64,000 bases of DNA from Perilla frutescens (taxonomy: Eukaryota; Streptophyta; Magnoliopsida; Lamiales; Lamiaceae). The stretch covers positions 64,629,001 to 64,693,000 of the forward strand of contig BRKX01000003.1 of NCBI GenBank assembly GCA_026008535.1, given 5' to 3'. The notes below the pieces were generated by a model. The model was not told where the DNA came from. It saw only the letters and a program-made list of their open reading frames with translations, and did not search any database. This document shows positions 13,970-25,558 of the stretch, piece by piece; position 1 is the stretch's first letter; each line of letters opens with the position of its first letter. The position numbers were made by a program, and so were the translations under genes.

Positions 13970-15688
13970 ATGGCCGATCCAAACCAATACCAGGCCATAA
14001 TGATGATTCTCAAGTAGATAATGGAGATGAATCAAGGAAATCCATCTTCCTCTTCAACACCAGTCCCAACAGTAAACCCTTCTCCGATTTCAACTTCAAC
14101 TCCGATCACCGCAGATATTCCTTTTCCAGAAAATCCACCCACTTCCGCCTCTAACCCTCCTTTGCCACCAGAAAAATCAGTCACCGATACTTCTATCTCT
14201 GTTCTAGAGATTTCTCCAAGCACCCAGGTCTTAAACCCTAAGCCTCTCCAGATGCATGCGCTTGGAGAGCCTTCAAATCCCATTGATCCTAACTCCAAAT
14301 CTCACCAACAGTCTCTCTCTCGAATGGCCACGACAGTTTCTCTGACTCGGAAGTTGAAGCGACTTCATGGTGAAGTCTTCGTAAAGTCAGAGGGTGTCTC
14401 CTCTAAGAAGAAAAAATGCCAAGGATCTAAGGCTTCATCTCAGTCTCTGCGAGATGAATCAGACTCCTCTGGAGAACACCCCCCTTCTCCTAAAGCTGAT
14501 GTCAAACAGGATGTTACTTCCGCTTTCGGCCTTCTAGAGCAGGATCCTGACGTCAATTCTGACACTTCCCTTGATGTGTCTTCAGTGTACAGTAAGATTT
14601 TCTACTCTGAAGATGCTAAGAAATCTTTTAATCTTGTGGTTAAGAGGTCGTTTAGGGTTGAGAAGATGATAGATGTTTTAAGTTTTAAGAAGCATGGGAT
14701 AGATGTGTTTTTAAAAGAACGGGGTTTGTGGAAATCTGTCACTTCACTGTTAGCTTATGATCCTTCTGTTGTTTATGAGTTTTACTCGAATGTCATTCCT
14801 GATATGAGAGATCCTGCAAAATTGTCTTTTGGAACAGTTTATGTTAGGGATCACATTTACAAATTTTCCCCCACTGTTATTAACTCATTCCTTGATCTTG
14901 ACAATGAGGACACAATCATTTCATTAGACTTGATTGACGATGTGGTGAAGGTGATTACTGGAGGCCTTGTTCAAACTTGGATGAACAAGGTGGCTGCCTC
15001 TAAATTAACTTTTTTCTACACAATGCTGTTTAAGCTAACTGTGTGTAACTGGCTTCCCACATCGAATGCTTCTGTCCTCACAGTTGATCAGGCAATTCTC
15101 CTATACAAGCTTGGGAATCATCTGCCCTGCAACCTTGGTGCCTATATTTTTGATGCACTTTTGAAGGCAGCCTCTAAATCTAGCTCTTCCAATGTGCTTC
15201 ATTTTCCATGTTTAATCTGTGTTATTCTTAAGAGTCAATGATTAAAGGAGAGCAAGAAGAAGCTAATTGTTGAGCAGGCCTCTCTATCCATTCAGAAGCC
15301 CAAGGGGAATGACGACATGATCATTGACCTGCCCTACCATTCTACTGCTGCCAAACCTGAGGTTTAGTCTGCCGATGATACTCCTGCTCCCTCACAGTCG
15401 CCTGCAGTACCTGATGTTTATCCTGATGTTGTCTCCACGCCCTCTATTCCTATTGTGATGATGCCTTTGGAGACACTTCAACATCAAATAGCCCAGCTGG
15501 ATCAGACAATCACTCATCTCTCTACCGTGCACAATGCTTTTGTGACTCTCTTTTCTACACAAAAATGGTGAGTAAATGCTGATGAAGAGAGGGATGAAGG
15601 TGATGCTGGAGCTAGTGCCGTCATGGATTTCACTGCTAAAGGACAGGGGAGGAAGAGTGCAGCTAAGGGGAAGAGAAAGTTGATGTGA
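13970..15688 (+). pseudogene. Accessory ORF after pol ('envelope-like' of SIRE elements), four stops
   Basis: A 573-codon frame begins at ATG 13970 (MADPNQYQAIM) and ends at TGA 15686-15688. It is interrupted by TAG 14015-14017, TGA 15239-15241, TAG 15365-15367 and TGA 15569-15571, with no frameshift. The N-terminal third is rich in Ser, Pro and Thr, followed by a lysine cluster (SSKKKKCQGSK). The middle (about codons 190-400) is a folded-looking domain found in plant transposon-associated proteins. A short helical region (PLETLQHQIAQLDQTITHL) and a basic tail (GRKSAAKGKRKLM) end it. I see no signal peptide and no convincing membrane segment, so the customary name 'envelope-like' rests on gene position rather than sequence. 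Confidence 0.75.
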
Positions 15689-16170
15689 AGTTGACTGTTT
15701 TAAAGCTTCTGTTTTTATAAACAATGTTTCATTTTGTTAAAACAATGTTTATTTTGTTTTGATGTGTGCTGGACACATACCTTAATTTTAGGATGCTTAA
15801 GTGTATCTTTATTATGGGATGCATATTATCTTTATTTTGGGATGCATATTACATCTATGTTTTATTTTAAATGCTTGTCTTGTTTAACTTGGTATTGTGG
15901 TATTTGCTATATACCGTATTTATTGGGCATGATGAGCATAGTAATATTTTGGGATGTTAAATGATTTGTTAATCACCCAATGTGCCTTGATTGTTTTGTG
16001 TTGAACTTCTGCTTAACATTGGTGTTATAATGGGGATATTACCTGTTGTATGATGAGTAGCTTAATGGGGAGTAACCCTTAATGGAGAAATTTTTGGTCT
16101 CCATTTTTCGTTGCGACTCTAATTGTACAAAATACAGTGAGTTGTATGTTTTGTGCAGAAAGGCTAAGAT

Positions 16171-16182
16171 TAAGGGAGAGAT
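16171..16182 (+). other. Polypurine tract of the first Copia element
   Basis: The purine-rich TAAGGGAGAGAT directly precedes the 3' LTR and would prime plus-strand DNA synthesis. The 480 bp between the accessory ORF and this tract are non-coding, with short GGGATG/TTTATTTTG repeats near 15820-15850. Confidence 0.8.
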
Positions 16183-17217
16183 TATTGAGTGCTGTCTGAC
16201 ATTGATGTTCAATGTTAAACTTAATGTCATACATACTCCCTACGATAGTGTCTGTGACATTCGTCGTGACTAATCTTATCATTTCCTAGTTTTTTATTAT
16301 TATTTATTATTAATAATAAATTATAATTTGTAATATATCATAAATCAGATATATATCCACGAAATTAATATTTCAAATAAACGGATATATATATATATGT
16401 TTAATATATTATTTAATAGAGTTTGAATAAGTCAAAACTATATCTCCTTTTTTTTAGGTTTCTTGTTATCTCTATTTAACCTTTTTTCTTTTCAAAATTT
16501 ATATTGCTGGAAATTATCAGAAAATGGGAAGAAACGTGGATTATGCTTTCAACCACATCGAGGAGACGATTTTCCTCAAACATGATGAAGTAGTGGTGGT
16601 GGCGGTTAATTACAACCCATGATCAAAGAAGAGATGACTTGGACCTTAGTCGACTCAAGTGAAGAGCTTATTAAAGAAGCATGAACCACACTTGAGGAGA
16701 TTTATTCGAGCAGAAGATTTCTTACCGCTGTGTGTGAAGATTGAAAATGCTCGAGTCACAAACTTAGCAAATAGATTTCATTTATTTTCTTCTTCTTTCC
16801 TTTTGAGTTTTTATTGTACAACCGATTCATGAGAATAGGTTGTTCAAGTTAGGATAGATAGAAGGTGTTTGGAATCATTGCAAGTTTGTATACAAATTAA
16901 CTGGTAGGTTGATTTGTAATTTTTGAATTCTATTTAGCGGTAGATTAGATTAGGGTTCATGTATCTTTGTTGATGTGTTAAGAGCACAACGTCTGGCATT
17001 ATAAATTGATCTTTTATGTTCGCTCGTGGAAGCTTAATTTCGCCCTGTGGCAATCACATACATGTTGTGTGTGATTTAAACTTTATCTTTGTGTGCATAT
17101 TATATTGTTTATTTCCAACATTTTATGTTAAAGATAATATTTCTACTATCAGTAACATTGAGTTTGACATTACATCTCTGTGTCTATTTTCAGTGTTTAC
17201 GACAACTAATTATAACA
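16183..17217 (+). repeat. 3' LTR of the first Copia element
   Basis: This copy matches 2332-3371, begins TATTGAGTGC (second base G changed to A) and ends ATAACA, followed by the target duplication ATTCT. The low divergence from the 5' LTR, mostly transitions, indicates a fairly recent insertion. Confidence 0.95.
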
Positions 17218-17222
17218 ATTCT

Positions 17223-17880
17223 AAAATTAAATCACCTGCCACTCACGCCTGATATAGAGTCTAATATAAAATTAAATTAGTAAACATAAAACTAAAGTGA
17301 ATAAATTTATTTTTTTATTCAGTAATTTGTGCACTATTGATATTAAATAAAACTTAATTGAGATTAAATAAAAGTTTTTTTGATCGATAAAAAAGTCACC
17401 ACGTGCCTGTTGGGAGTTTTTGGACAAATTTAGTCCATCTAATATTCTCTGACTGTTAGATGATGTGAAATAAATTTTTGTTTTATGGATTTTTGACCAA
17501 CAATATCTTCTAATCTTCTGTTGTGTAAAATATTTAAAAAGGCAATTTTAATTTTAAATAAGCATATTCGGATTTCAAGTTCTATTTTTAGCTTAATTTT
17601 CATAAATAATGTCGACCCCTGACCCGAAAATTATAGATTGTTTCATTGTTATGGGCCTATGGCTCTAAATAAAGTTGGTAATTCCTTAGTTTTTGTTACT
17701 GTCAATATGAAAAGAGAGAAATTTTTATCTAGACAATTTAATTCTAAAATTTTGGTAGTTAGACAAGTTTAAACACCATATGAGTTATTTGGACAATTTA
17801 AACTCTTTGACCACACAAAAAGCTGAATATTCCCGCACTTTTTTAGAAAAGTGCCTTACACACTTGTACTTTCCATAATG
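17223..17880. other. AT-rich intergenic DNA, original RPN11 upstream flank
   Basis: I see no gene here. This is what lay just upstream of RPN11 before the retrotransposon landed. A stretch near 17275-17320 (AAAGTGAATAAATTTATTTTT) resembles the repeat units at 47110-47540. Confidence 0.5.
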
Positions 17881-18940
17881 ATAGGTTAGTTGAAGAATTA
17901 AACGTTAGTTTATTCATCTATAACGATAATTCATAGATAACGATAGTTTATTAAGCTATAACGATTGTTCATAAATAAATGGAAATAGTTGATTTATCGT
18001 TATTTGAATTATCTTTATGCATAATAGTTATCATTATGCATATTTTATTTTCATTACTCCTATAACGATAACTTTCATTAAATTAATAATAATTAATTAT
18101 TATCTTTCGTTATTAACTTTCATTAATTTAATTATCATCCATAACGATAACTTTCGTTAATTTTTTATTTTCATTAGTCCATAAAAAGAAAGAATAAGGG
18201 TAAAAACATTGATGTAGTCCATAACGATATGCATTTAATTAGTTATTTTTTAGAATTAAAAAGATAATAACGAAAGTTTTAGAATTAGCAAACGAAAATA
18301 AAATTGTCTAGATTTAAATAAACTTTCGTTATTAGATTAATTTGCTAACTTAATTTTATTTTCGTTTGCTAATAACGAAAGTTTGCTAACTCAATTTTAA
18401 AATAAAATTGTCTAGATTAATTATCAAAGATAATAACGAAAATAGTAAACTTTCGTTATTAGCAAAATTTCGTTAAACTTTAGCAAACTTTCGTTATTAG
18501 CAAAATTTCATTTTTAGCAAACTTTCGTTGTTATTAAACTTTCGTTAGACTTTAGCAAAATTTCATTTTTAGCAAACTTTCGTTCTCATTAAATAGCAAA
18601 GTTAAAAAAATTCGTTATACATAAAAAAGAATAACGTTAGTTTTTAGAAAAATTTCGTTATGGTTTCAACCCATAATGAAAGTAATAATTATGTTAAAAT
18701 AAATTTTCGTTACCGCTAAATTTTTTTTCGTTATGGCTATCGTTATTAATTCTCAATTTCGTTAGGTGAAATTTGGTAGGGATCGATCATTTTGTTATCT
18801 TTATAACAATAGGTTAGTTGAAGAACTAAATGTTAGTTTATTCATCTATAACGATAGTTCATAGATATATAACAATAGTTGAATGATAGGCATAAATCTC
18901 CCATAACGATAGATTGCTTCAAGCTATAACGATAGTTTAT

Positions 18941-19430
18941 TAATTGTATGGCTATTAGTTAAACATGCATTTTATAGAATGAATAAAACTAAATCATCAT
19001 TATGACTTTGAATTATAATTCCTAGTATTAAGTTAAATATGCTACGAATGATTTTAATAAATCAATCGTATGGCTATTAGTTATTTTTGAAACTAAATCA
19101 TTATGGCTATACACAATGGCTAAATCAATTGTATGATACGATTATTTTGAACTATAATAATTGTATGGCTATGAATTATAATTTCTTAGTATAATAATCG
19201 TATGGCTATTACTAATTGTATGGCTATTAGTTAAACATGCATTTTATAGAATGAATAAAACTAAATCTTCATTATGGCTTTGGATTATAATTCCTAGTAT
19301 TAAGTTAAATATGCTAAGAATGATTTTAATAAATCAATCGTATGGCTATTAGTTATTTTTGAAACTAAATCATTATGGCTATACATAATGGCTAAATCAA
19401 TTGTATGATGCGATTATTTTGAACTATACT
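18941..19430 (+). repeat. Direct duplication, ~272-bp period
   Basis: About 200 bp starting TAATTGTATGGCTATTAGTT (18941) repeats at 19213 with only a few substitutions. The two copies are separated by about 70 bp carrying further GTATGGCTAT words. Confidence 0.85.
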
Positions 19431-20145
19431 ATAGTATATATGTTGTTTAGAGAATTCATAATCAAGTCAATTTAATTAACTATAATATATATGTTTTCTC
19501 GAGAATTCATAATCGATAATAATATATAAGTTGTTTTGAGAATTCATAATCGATAATCAATTTAATTATACTATAGTGTATAAGTTGTATAGTGATTTCA
19601 CATACGAGAATCAATCTGATTATACTATAGTGTATAAGTTGTTTTTTGGAATTTCTAATCGACAATCAAATTGATTATTGATTATGGATTCCTGAAATAA
19701 CCTATACACTATAGTATAATTAAAGTGATTCTCGCAAGTGAAATCCCGATACAATATATACACTATAGTATAATCAAATTGATTATCAATTATGAATTCG
19801 CGAAACAACATATACAATATAGACTATAGTATAATCAAATTGATTATCACATGTGAAATCAACAAACAACCTATACACTATAGTATAATCAAATTGATTA
19901 TCAATTACAAATTCTCGAAACAACTTATATACTATAGTATAATCAAAGTGATTATCGCAAGTGAAATCCCGATACAACATATACACTATAGTATAATCAA
20001 ATTGATTATCGATTATGAATTCCTGAAACATATATACTATAGTATAATTAAATTGATGCTCGATTATAATTCGTGAGACAACCTATACACTGTAGTATAA
20101 TCAAATTGATTCTCACATGTGAAATTACAATACAACCTATACACT
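19428..20145. repeat. Inverted array of ~54-bp repeats
   Basis: The unit holds CTATAGTATAATCAAATTGATT followed by a variable link and a GAATTC or GTGAAATC box. These two link types alternate, giving a ~108-bp higher-order unit. Copies point one way from 19428 to about 19670 and the opposite way from about 19690 to 20145, so the array is a large imperfect palindrome centred near 19680. Each unit also contains small palindromes (CTATAG, AATCAAATTGATT). Because 54 is a multiple of three, both strands show open frames with an 18-residue repeat; I regard these as by-products. Confidence 0.85.
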
Positions 20146-21337
20146 AACGTTTTGGTTAACGTTTTCATTGTGTAACGATAGGTTAGTTGAGCTTGCATAA
20201 CAATAGGTTAATTGAAGAACTAAACATTAGTTTATTCATCTATAACGATAGTCCATAAATATATAACAATAGTTGAATGATAGACCCAGATCTTTCATAA
20301 CAATAGATTGATTCAAGTATAACGATACTTTATTGATAATAATTAATCATAATATATAACGATCGCTAAAAAATTGATTGCTAAACGATTGATAATAATT
20401 AGCATAACGATTGCTAAAATATAACGAATGATAATAATTAATTATCGATAATAATTAAGCATAATGATTGTTCATAAATTAATCATTATCACACAAAATC
20501 TAACGATAACTTTCGTTAAAAGAATTCGTTACCAATAACAAAAGTAATAATTATGTTAAAAAATTAATCATTATTAAATAACGATTACTTTTGTTAATCA
20601 TTTCGTTAAAAGAATTCGTTAATCATTTCGTTACCAATATTAACGATAATTTCATTATTTTACAACCAATTTAACAATATAATATGTACATATATTCTAC
20701 GATGTTCAATGTATAAATAATCGTTATATTAATCGTTATTATAATGATAAACAATCGTTATTATAATGATAATTATAATAACTTTCATTATGGGTTTTAA
20801 AATTTTATTTAATTTGACTCAACTAATACCTACCTATATAAATACATATTTATGCATTTCACCTACCTCATTTTGACTGACACAGAAAGAAAGAATAATG
20901 CATTTATGTTCATTTAATGTTGGTCAACCAATACTCAATAGTTATGGCATAACGATTAAGGGTAAAAATGGCCCATCATTATGCATTTTGTTTAATCGTT
21001 TAATCCTTTAATAACGAAAATATTTGATGCATTTTCGTTATGCATAATTAAATCAATCGTTATGCATTTTGTTTGTTTTTATATATGTTTAGTTAATCAT
21101 TTAATAACGAAAATATTTTATGAATTTTCGTTATGTATAATTAAATGGCCAACGTTATGCATAATTAAATTATTATTTAAATGGCCAACGTTATGCATAA
21201 TTAAATGGCCAACATAATGTTTCGTTATTGGCAACTAAAATATTTAATCATTAAATGACCAATCGTTATGAATTTTGTTCTTTATAAATGTTTCGTTAAT
21301 GCATAACGGTAGTCTTTAAGAATTTATCGTTACTCTT

Positions 21338-22949
21338 TGTTGGTCCTGGACGAGTCGATATCAGTTTAGAGTGGGGGTGAATAAACTGATTAAAACTTGT
21401 ACTTCAATTGCGGAATAATAAGGGCCCTTGACTCGCTTAGCAACTTATCTATGCACAATTCAAATAAGTGCTTTGGGCAGCTTGAGTGCAGATTGTATGA
21501 GCTTGTGTACAGTTCAAAGATATGCAATTAATCAAAACAGTACAACACACAAATGATTTATAGAGGTTTGAAGTCTCAAACTCCTACGTCCTCTCTTCCT
21601 TCCGCAGAAGGGCAACTTCACTATATAACTTGAGTTTCTTTACAAATTACACAATGAAGGACAGTTGGCTGAATCTGATAACTGCTCGCTACCTCAGCGG
21701 GTCGACGACTCACACTTGAAGTCCCTAACTGCTCGCTTGGAAGGTAGGTGCTATTGACATCTTTACAAGGTTTTAGATCTCTTTCGATCTTCAAGAGGTT
21801 AGTCTTGAACAGAGGGTATCAACTGAGGTGCTCCTTTAATTGAGCTGAGTAGTTGATCGTTGTATTGCTGAAACTGAGAAGGCTGCCCTGGCTGGTTTAT
21901 CAACAGCTGGTTGAATGTTTTGACTCTTTGAATTCTTCTTCTCAGTTGGACTCTCGCAGTTTTTAGCAAATGTTGAACTTGAGCTAGTAGGTAGAAAGAA
22001 AGCTCTGCTTGAATGAAGGCTTCAAGAATAAGTATAGCGAAAAGTCTGGGAGGTAAAAGTTATTTAAAAATTTGATTCACTCATCTTTTATAGATGAGTG
22101 ATTTTATGACCATTGAGTTCCATTAATCGATGGCTCTGTTGGTTCATCAATGGCAGATGGTCTTTATTGATCGCTGGATCTTTTGATTCAAGTAGCCGTT
22201 GCTTTGCCAATCAATCTTTATTGGATGTTTAATTCCAGGATCTCCGTTGAAGCATTTATTCCAAGATACGCTGGTTGAGTAATAACTTCCAGGGTTCTCT
22301 GGCTGGTAGTTCTGAACTTGTCTGTTCAGTTTGGTTGTTACTCCAGTTGGCAGTTCTGAGCTTGTCAGCTCAGTTTGGCTATTGCTCCAGTTGGCAGTTC
22401 TGAGCTTGTTAGCTCAGTTTGGCTATTGCTCCAGTTGGTAGTTCTGAGCTTCTTCCTCCAGTTCGGCTGAGCTCAAGTTCTTTTTGACTAGCTTGTCAGT
22501 TTGACTAATCATTCTTAAGCTTTCTTGTTAGCTTGACTGATCACAAGCTGGCTGACTTCAGTTCTGGCCTTTAGTTGATTTGTCTGTACACTTTAGTTTG
22601 GCCATCAGTTGGATACTTCCAGTCTTTCAGTTTGAACTGATCTTGTATCAGTTTCTTCAGTCTAGTTGATTCTTTTCTCCTCAGCTCAGCTGACTTAGCT
22701 ATCAGTTTGTTTTGACTGGTTCGACTCTTCGAATCCACAGCTGAATTGAGTTTTGACTGGTTAACGTATCCTCCCAGCTGGTAGACCATACTTCCAGTTT
22801 GGTTGACTTCAGCTTCAATTGAGTTCCTCTTTGATGCTCTGGATTGGTCAGTTCAGATCTACAACTTGAATTTTAGTTAGTTTTTTATAGATAGTTTTGA
22901 CATCTCATCAAAACCTTTTCTAGAGGTTCCTTGATAGTTTTTCCTAACA
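21338..22949 (-). repeat. 3' LTR of the second Copia element, with internal 44-bp repeats
   Basis: On the plus strand it begins TGTTGGTCC and ends TTTTTCCTAACA. A ~44-bp unit containing TTGGCAGTTCTGAGCTTGT is repeated about 3.5 times at 22296-22460. CAGTT/AACTG words are dense throughout. The corresponding repeat is present in the other LTR near 37276-37440. Confidence 0.95.
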
Positions 22950-22965
22950 ATTTCTCCCTTTTTGA
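22950..22965 (-). other. Polypurine tract of the second Copia element
   Basis: Read on the minus strand, AAAAAGGGAGAAAT directly precedes the LTR start TGTTAGG. This is the expected plus-strand primer. Confidence 0.8.
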
Positions 22966-23274
22966 TGATGTCAAAACCTTGTCAATGATGATGGAAAAAC
23001 TGTAAAAGTTCGTTTGATAGACATGCTGTAGTTTGCTTAGGCAAATTCTTGAAATCAGAGCATGTTAGAACATTAAATTCAAGTATCAGAGCATTCATGA
23101 AATTCAAGTATCAACATTCAAACATGATTGTCCGAGTATCAGAGCATTCAAAATTCATGTATTAGAGTTTATTCTCATTTAGGCATGTAATAGAGCAAGT
23201 ATAAAGTATGGATCAAAATCATATCAAATGATCTGTTGAAAGCAAGTTAGAACTACTTCTCTTCTTTGATTGCT

Positions 23275-24966
23275 TCATCTCTTCCTGCTTGATTCTCCTC
23301 TTTCTTGAGCTCCAGATTTTCTCCAAGCTTCCCCTTGAGCTGCTTCCCCCTCATGATGTATTTCTCTTTAGATTTGATCCCAAAGAGTTAAGTTTTCATC
23401 ATCATACTTTCCATCTTCCCCCTTTTTGGCATCATCCAAAAGCTGGGGTGGATCACACGATGGTATTGCTAGATTTGGCAAGAATGTGAAGGCAGTTGCC
23501 AAATTGTCATCATGGACTAAGGGAACTGAAATAATTGGCATGGGCGAGGAGAACCATGCATAGGCTTCTTCAGTTGTCATAAACTGACCATGATCAGTGT
23601 GTTGAGAGAGTTCTTGCTCTCTGAAGTCCATGGAGGCCAAGCTTATGAAGATCTTATCGGTTGTAGCGATTGGTGGATCTTCGAGGAATGGAGTACATGA
23701 GGAGTTGGCCGGTTCATTGTCGGGAAGAGGAGCGTCAGCTGATACACTAAGCTGGATTCTTTTGATCATCGAATCCATTATCTCCGAGAGCGTTGGCGGT
23801 GAGGAGAGTGGATGGTTCATCCATTGTCTACTCTATTCTTCTTTGTTGATCCAGAAAAGGGATCCACGAGTGCTGATGAGGTGGAACATTGTGGCCTCAT
23901 CAAGTTGGAATTGCCAGATATGGTACTGGAGGTATCGTTTCAGTTGCTCGAATAGGGAGGGATCGGTGCCCTCAATGAGACCGAAGCAGCTTCTCAGCTA
24001 ATGATCTAGAACTGCCTCAAACTCAACCTCAATGGAGTCGTGATGGACTAAGGGTAGAGGTTGTGAGCTGGCTGGTATTGTAGACTGATCACTCAGTCTA
24101 GAGAGGGGCTCATTCTCAATCATCAGCTGCCTTTCTTCTGAGGAGCTGGCATGGGCGACCACCGGTTGCTTTTCACGACTTGAGTCGGGAGTTCCTGGTT
24201 GACGGGATCTCTTTGGGATTGGATGGCAGTAGATGGTAGGGAGCATGTCCCTTCGTTTGATCGATTCACCAGTTAGAATGATCTCATCAAACTGACTTAG
24301 AATGATGTGGCTTATGCGACTCATAAACCCCACTTTTTCTCGGAACGAGCCAGTTGATGGATCATATTCTACTCGCTTGACATTTGCTCGTAGTTGAGCA
24401 AGAATAAAGGAGGCCCAGTCGACTTTACACCTGAAGTAGAGAGCGGCCGTTAGATGGGCTTTGACGTCCGAGAATTGGACTATCTCAAAGTTCCCATGCA
24501 GGATATGACCGGTGATATCCAGAAGTTGGATGATCTCGTTGGGCAGGCTTTCCTTCAGCCTGTGTGAGCAGTCATGATGGTGTACGTGAGAGTATTTCCA
24601 AAGATCCCACAGTGCATATTTGCACGGTAGTTCCAGTTCCATCACGTCTGGGCCTTCGCCGGGGAGGAGAAGTGTAGACATCATCGTTATTTTTGTCATC
24701 GTGATCTTTTTGTTCTGGACGGTGGAGATGACGTTGTTTCCGGAGATGTTTGCATTGTAGTAGAACTCCGCAACATGGGAAGGTATATTCTTGAGTGGCA
24801 CGATTGTAAAGAATGGCAGTAGTTCAGTTTCCTCCAATGGCCTATAAATTCTTTGAAAGTTGTCGGAGCCGAGACGTGCGTCAAGATACTCTAGATTAAG
24901 AGTCTTATCTTTCTTCAGCTTCTTAATAAGCAGATTGGCATCTACCATCTGAAATGAAGGCTTCAT
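23275..24966 (-). pseudogene. Accessory ORF 3 of the second Copia element
   Basis: A 564-codon frame starts at 24966 (MKPSFQMVDANLLIKKL) and would end at TGA 23275-23277. Stops in frame are TAG 23998-24000, TAG 23833-23835 and TAA 23368-23370; there is no frameshift. Its first ~230 codons match accessory ORFs 1 and 2 in the order of key residues: a P..VAEFYYNA block, LLLPGEGP, VDWASFILAQL and SRISHII. A later block, LFEQLKRYLQYHIW, followed by LISTRGSLFW, corresponds to the YWYLWRH and LLTAFHGMSFW blocks of ORF 1. The C-terminal part is acidic (KKGEDGKYDDENLTLWD). Function is unknown; no membrane segment is evident. Confidence 0.7.
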
Positions 24967-25558
24967 TTCTGCAAAAAGATGGTGTTGTTAGATATGCAAG
25001 TGTGTAGAGAAAGTTTGCAAGTGATCAAAGCAAGGAGGAGATTGAGTTTGTAGATGATTGGAGTCTCCATCTCCTTGCATAAATATATTCAGCATAGCAT
25101 GCATTGATCGAGGACACTCGAGTGCTTCTCTTAGCTGATCAGCTGTCCGATTTGATGGATAATTAGCTGAATTAATAATACATGCATCCCAACCGTTCGA
25201 TTGTGATGCAGCTTTATGATCATGTGGCTGAGATGGAGTTATTTTGAAAATGAGGTAGTTGCCATAAATAGCCAAATATTTTTTGCAGATTTTGCTATTT
25301 ATATCTCATTAGAAAAATGTATGTCTGTTTGCTTCTTTGAAGAGATTACTTAATAGCGATGCAGAGACATTAATGGCAACTTGTGAGAGAGAAGCCTATT
25401 TTCAAATTGTAGCCGTTGAATATAATATATGATATCAGGAGTCAGTTGGGATACAGTCCAATTGATTGGTTTGACGATTCCGCAGTTGGATGATCAGTTT
25501 CATCTTGTTGCCAGTTGTCGCTGATGAGCTGACTGAAGCTCTAACTGATCTGAACTGA
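24967..25558 (-). promoter_or_regulatory. Spacer and promoter-like leader before accessory ORF 3
   Basis: The 590 bp hold no credible gene. On the minus strand a TATA-like ATATAAATA (complement of 25295-25303) lies about 330 bp before the ORF 3 start. CAGTT/AACTG words are frequent near 25440-25558. A role in expression is inferred. Confidence 0.35.

Larger units (their letters stand above)
2332..17217 (+). mobile_element. SIRE-type Copia LTR retrotransposon with two nested insertions
   Basis: This 14.9 kb element has two ~1.04 kb LTRs (2332-3371 and 16183-17217), canonical TG...CA ends and a perfect 5-bp target site duplication ATTCT (2327-2331 and 17218-17222). Internal order is PBS, gag, protease, integrase, reverse transcriptase, RNase H, an extra ORF, then the polypurine tract. 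The order places it in Copia. The two-knuckle gag and the extra 3' ORF suggest the SIRE (Sirevirus) lineage. Without the nested hAT transposon (5391-8931) and solo LTR (11260-12745) it would be about 9.8 kb. Its genes carry many stops and frameshifts, so it cannot move by itself. It runs divergently from RPN11. Confidence 0.95.
17881..21337. repeat. 3.5 kb non-coding region saturated with CGTTA/TAACG words
   Basis: The region is strongly AT-rich but repeats words such as AACGATAG, TTCGTTA and TAACGAAA on both strands dozens of times. One block of about 90-135 bp beginning GGTTAGTTGAAGAA recurs at about 17884, 18810 and 20205. No coding frame beyond short repeat-encoded ones exists. The second Copia element interrupts it at 21337, and it resumes at 37936. 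It may be one long non-autonomous transposon with eroded ends; I could not identify termini. Confidence 0.7.

Noticed and set aside
13970..15688. Integrated plant virus (pararetrovirus) coat or movement gene
   Set aside because: Its place between Copia RNase H and the LTR, with one continuous frame, makes it part of the retrotransposon.
19786..20076. Overlapping open frames of 81 and 94 codons
   Set aside because: They arise from the 54-bp repeat unit on both strands, with no independent coding signal.
17881..20145. CRISPR-like repeat array
   Set aside because: Repeats are contiguous, variable, partly palindromic and in plant nuclear DNA; no spacers or cas genes.
24988..25275. 95-codon minus-strand frame between accessory ORFs 3 and 2
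   Set aside because: It shares no block with the accessory ORFs and lies in the likely leader of ORF 3.
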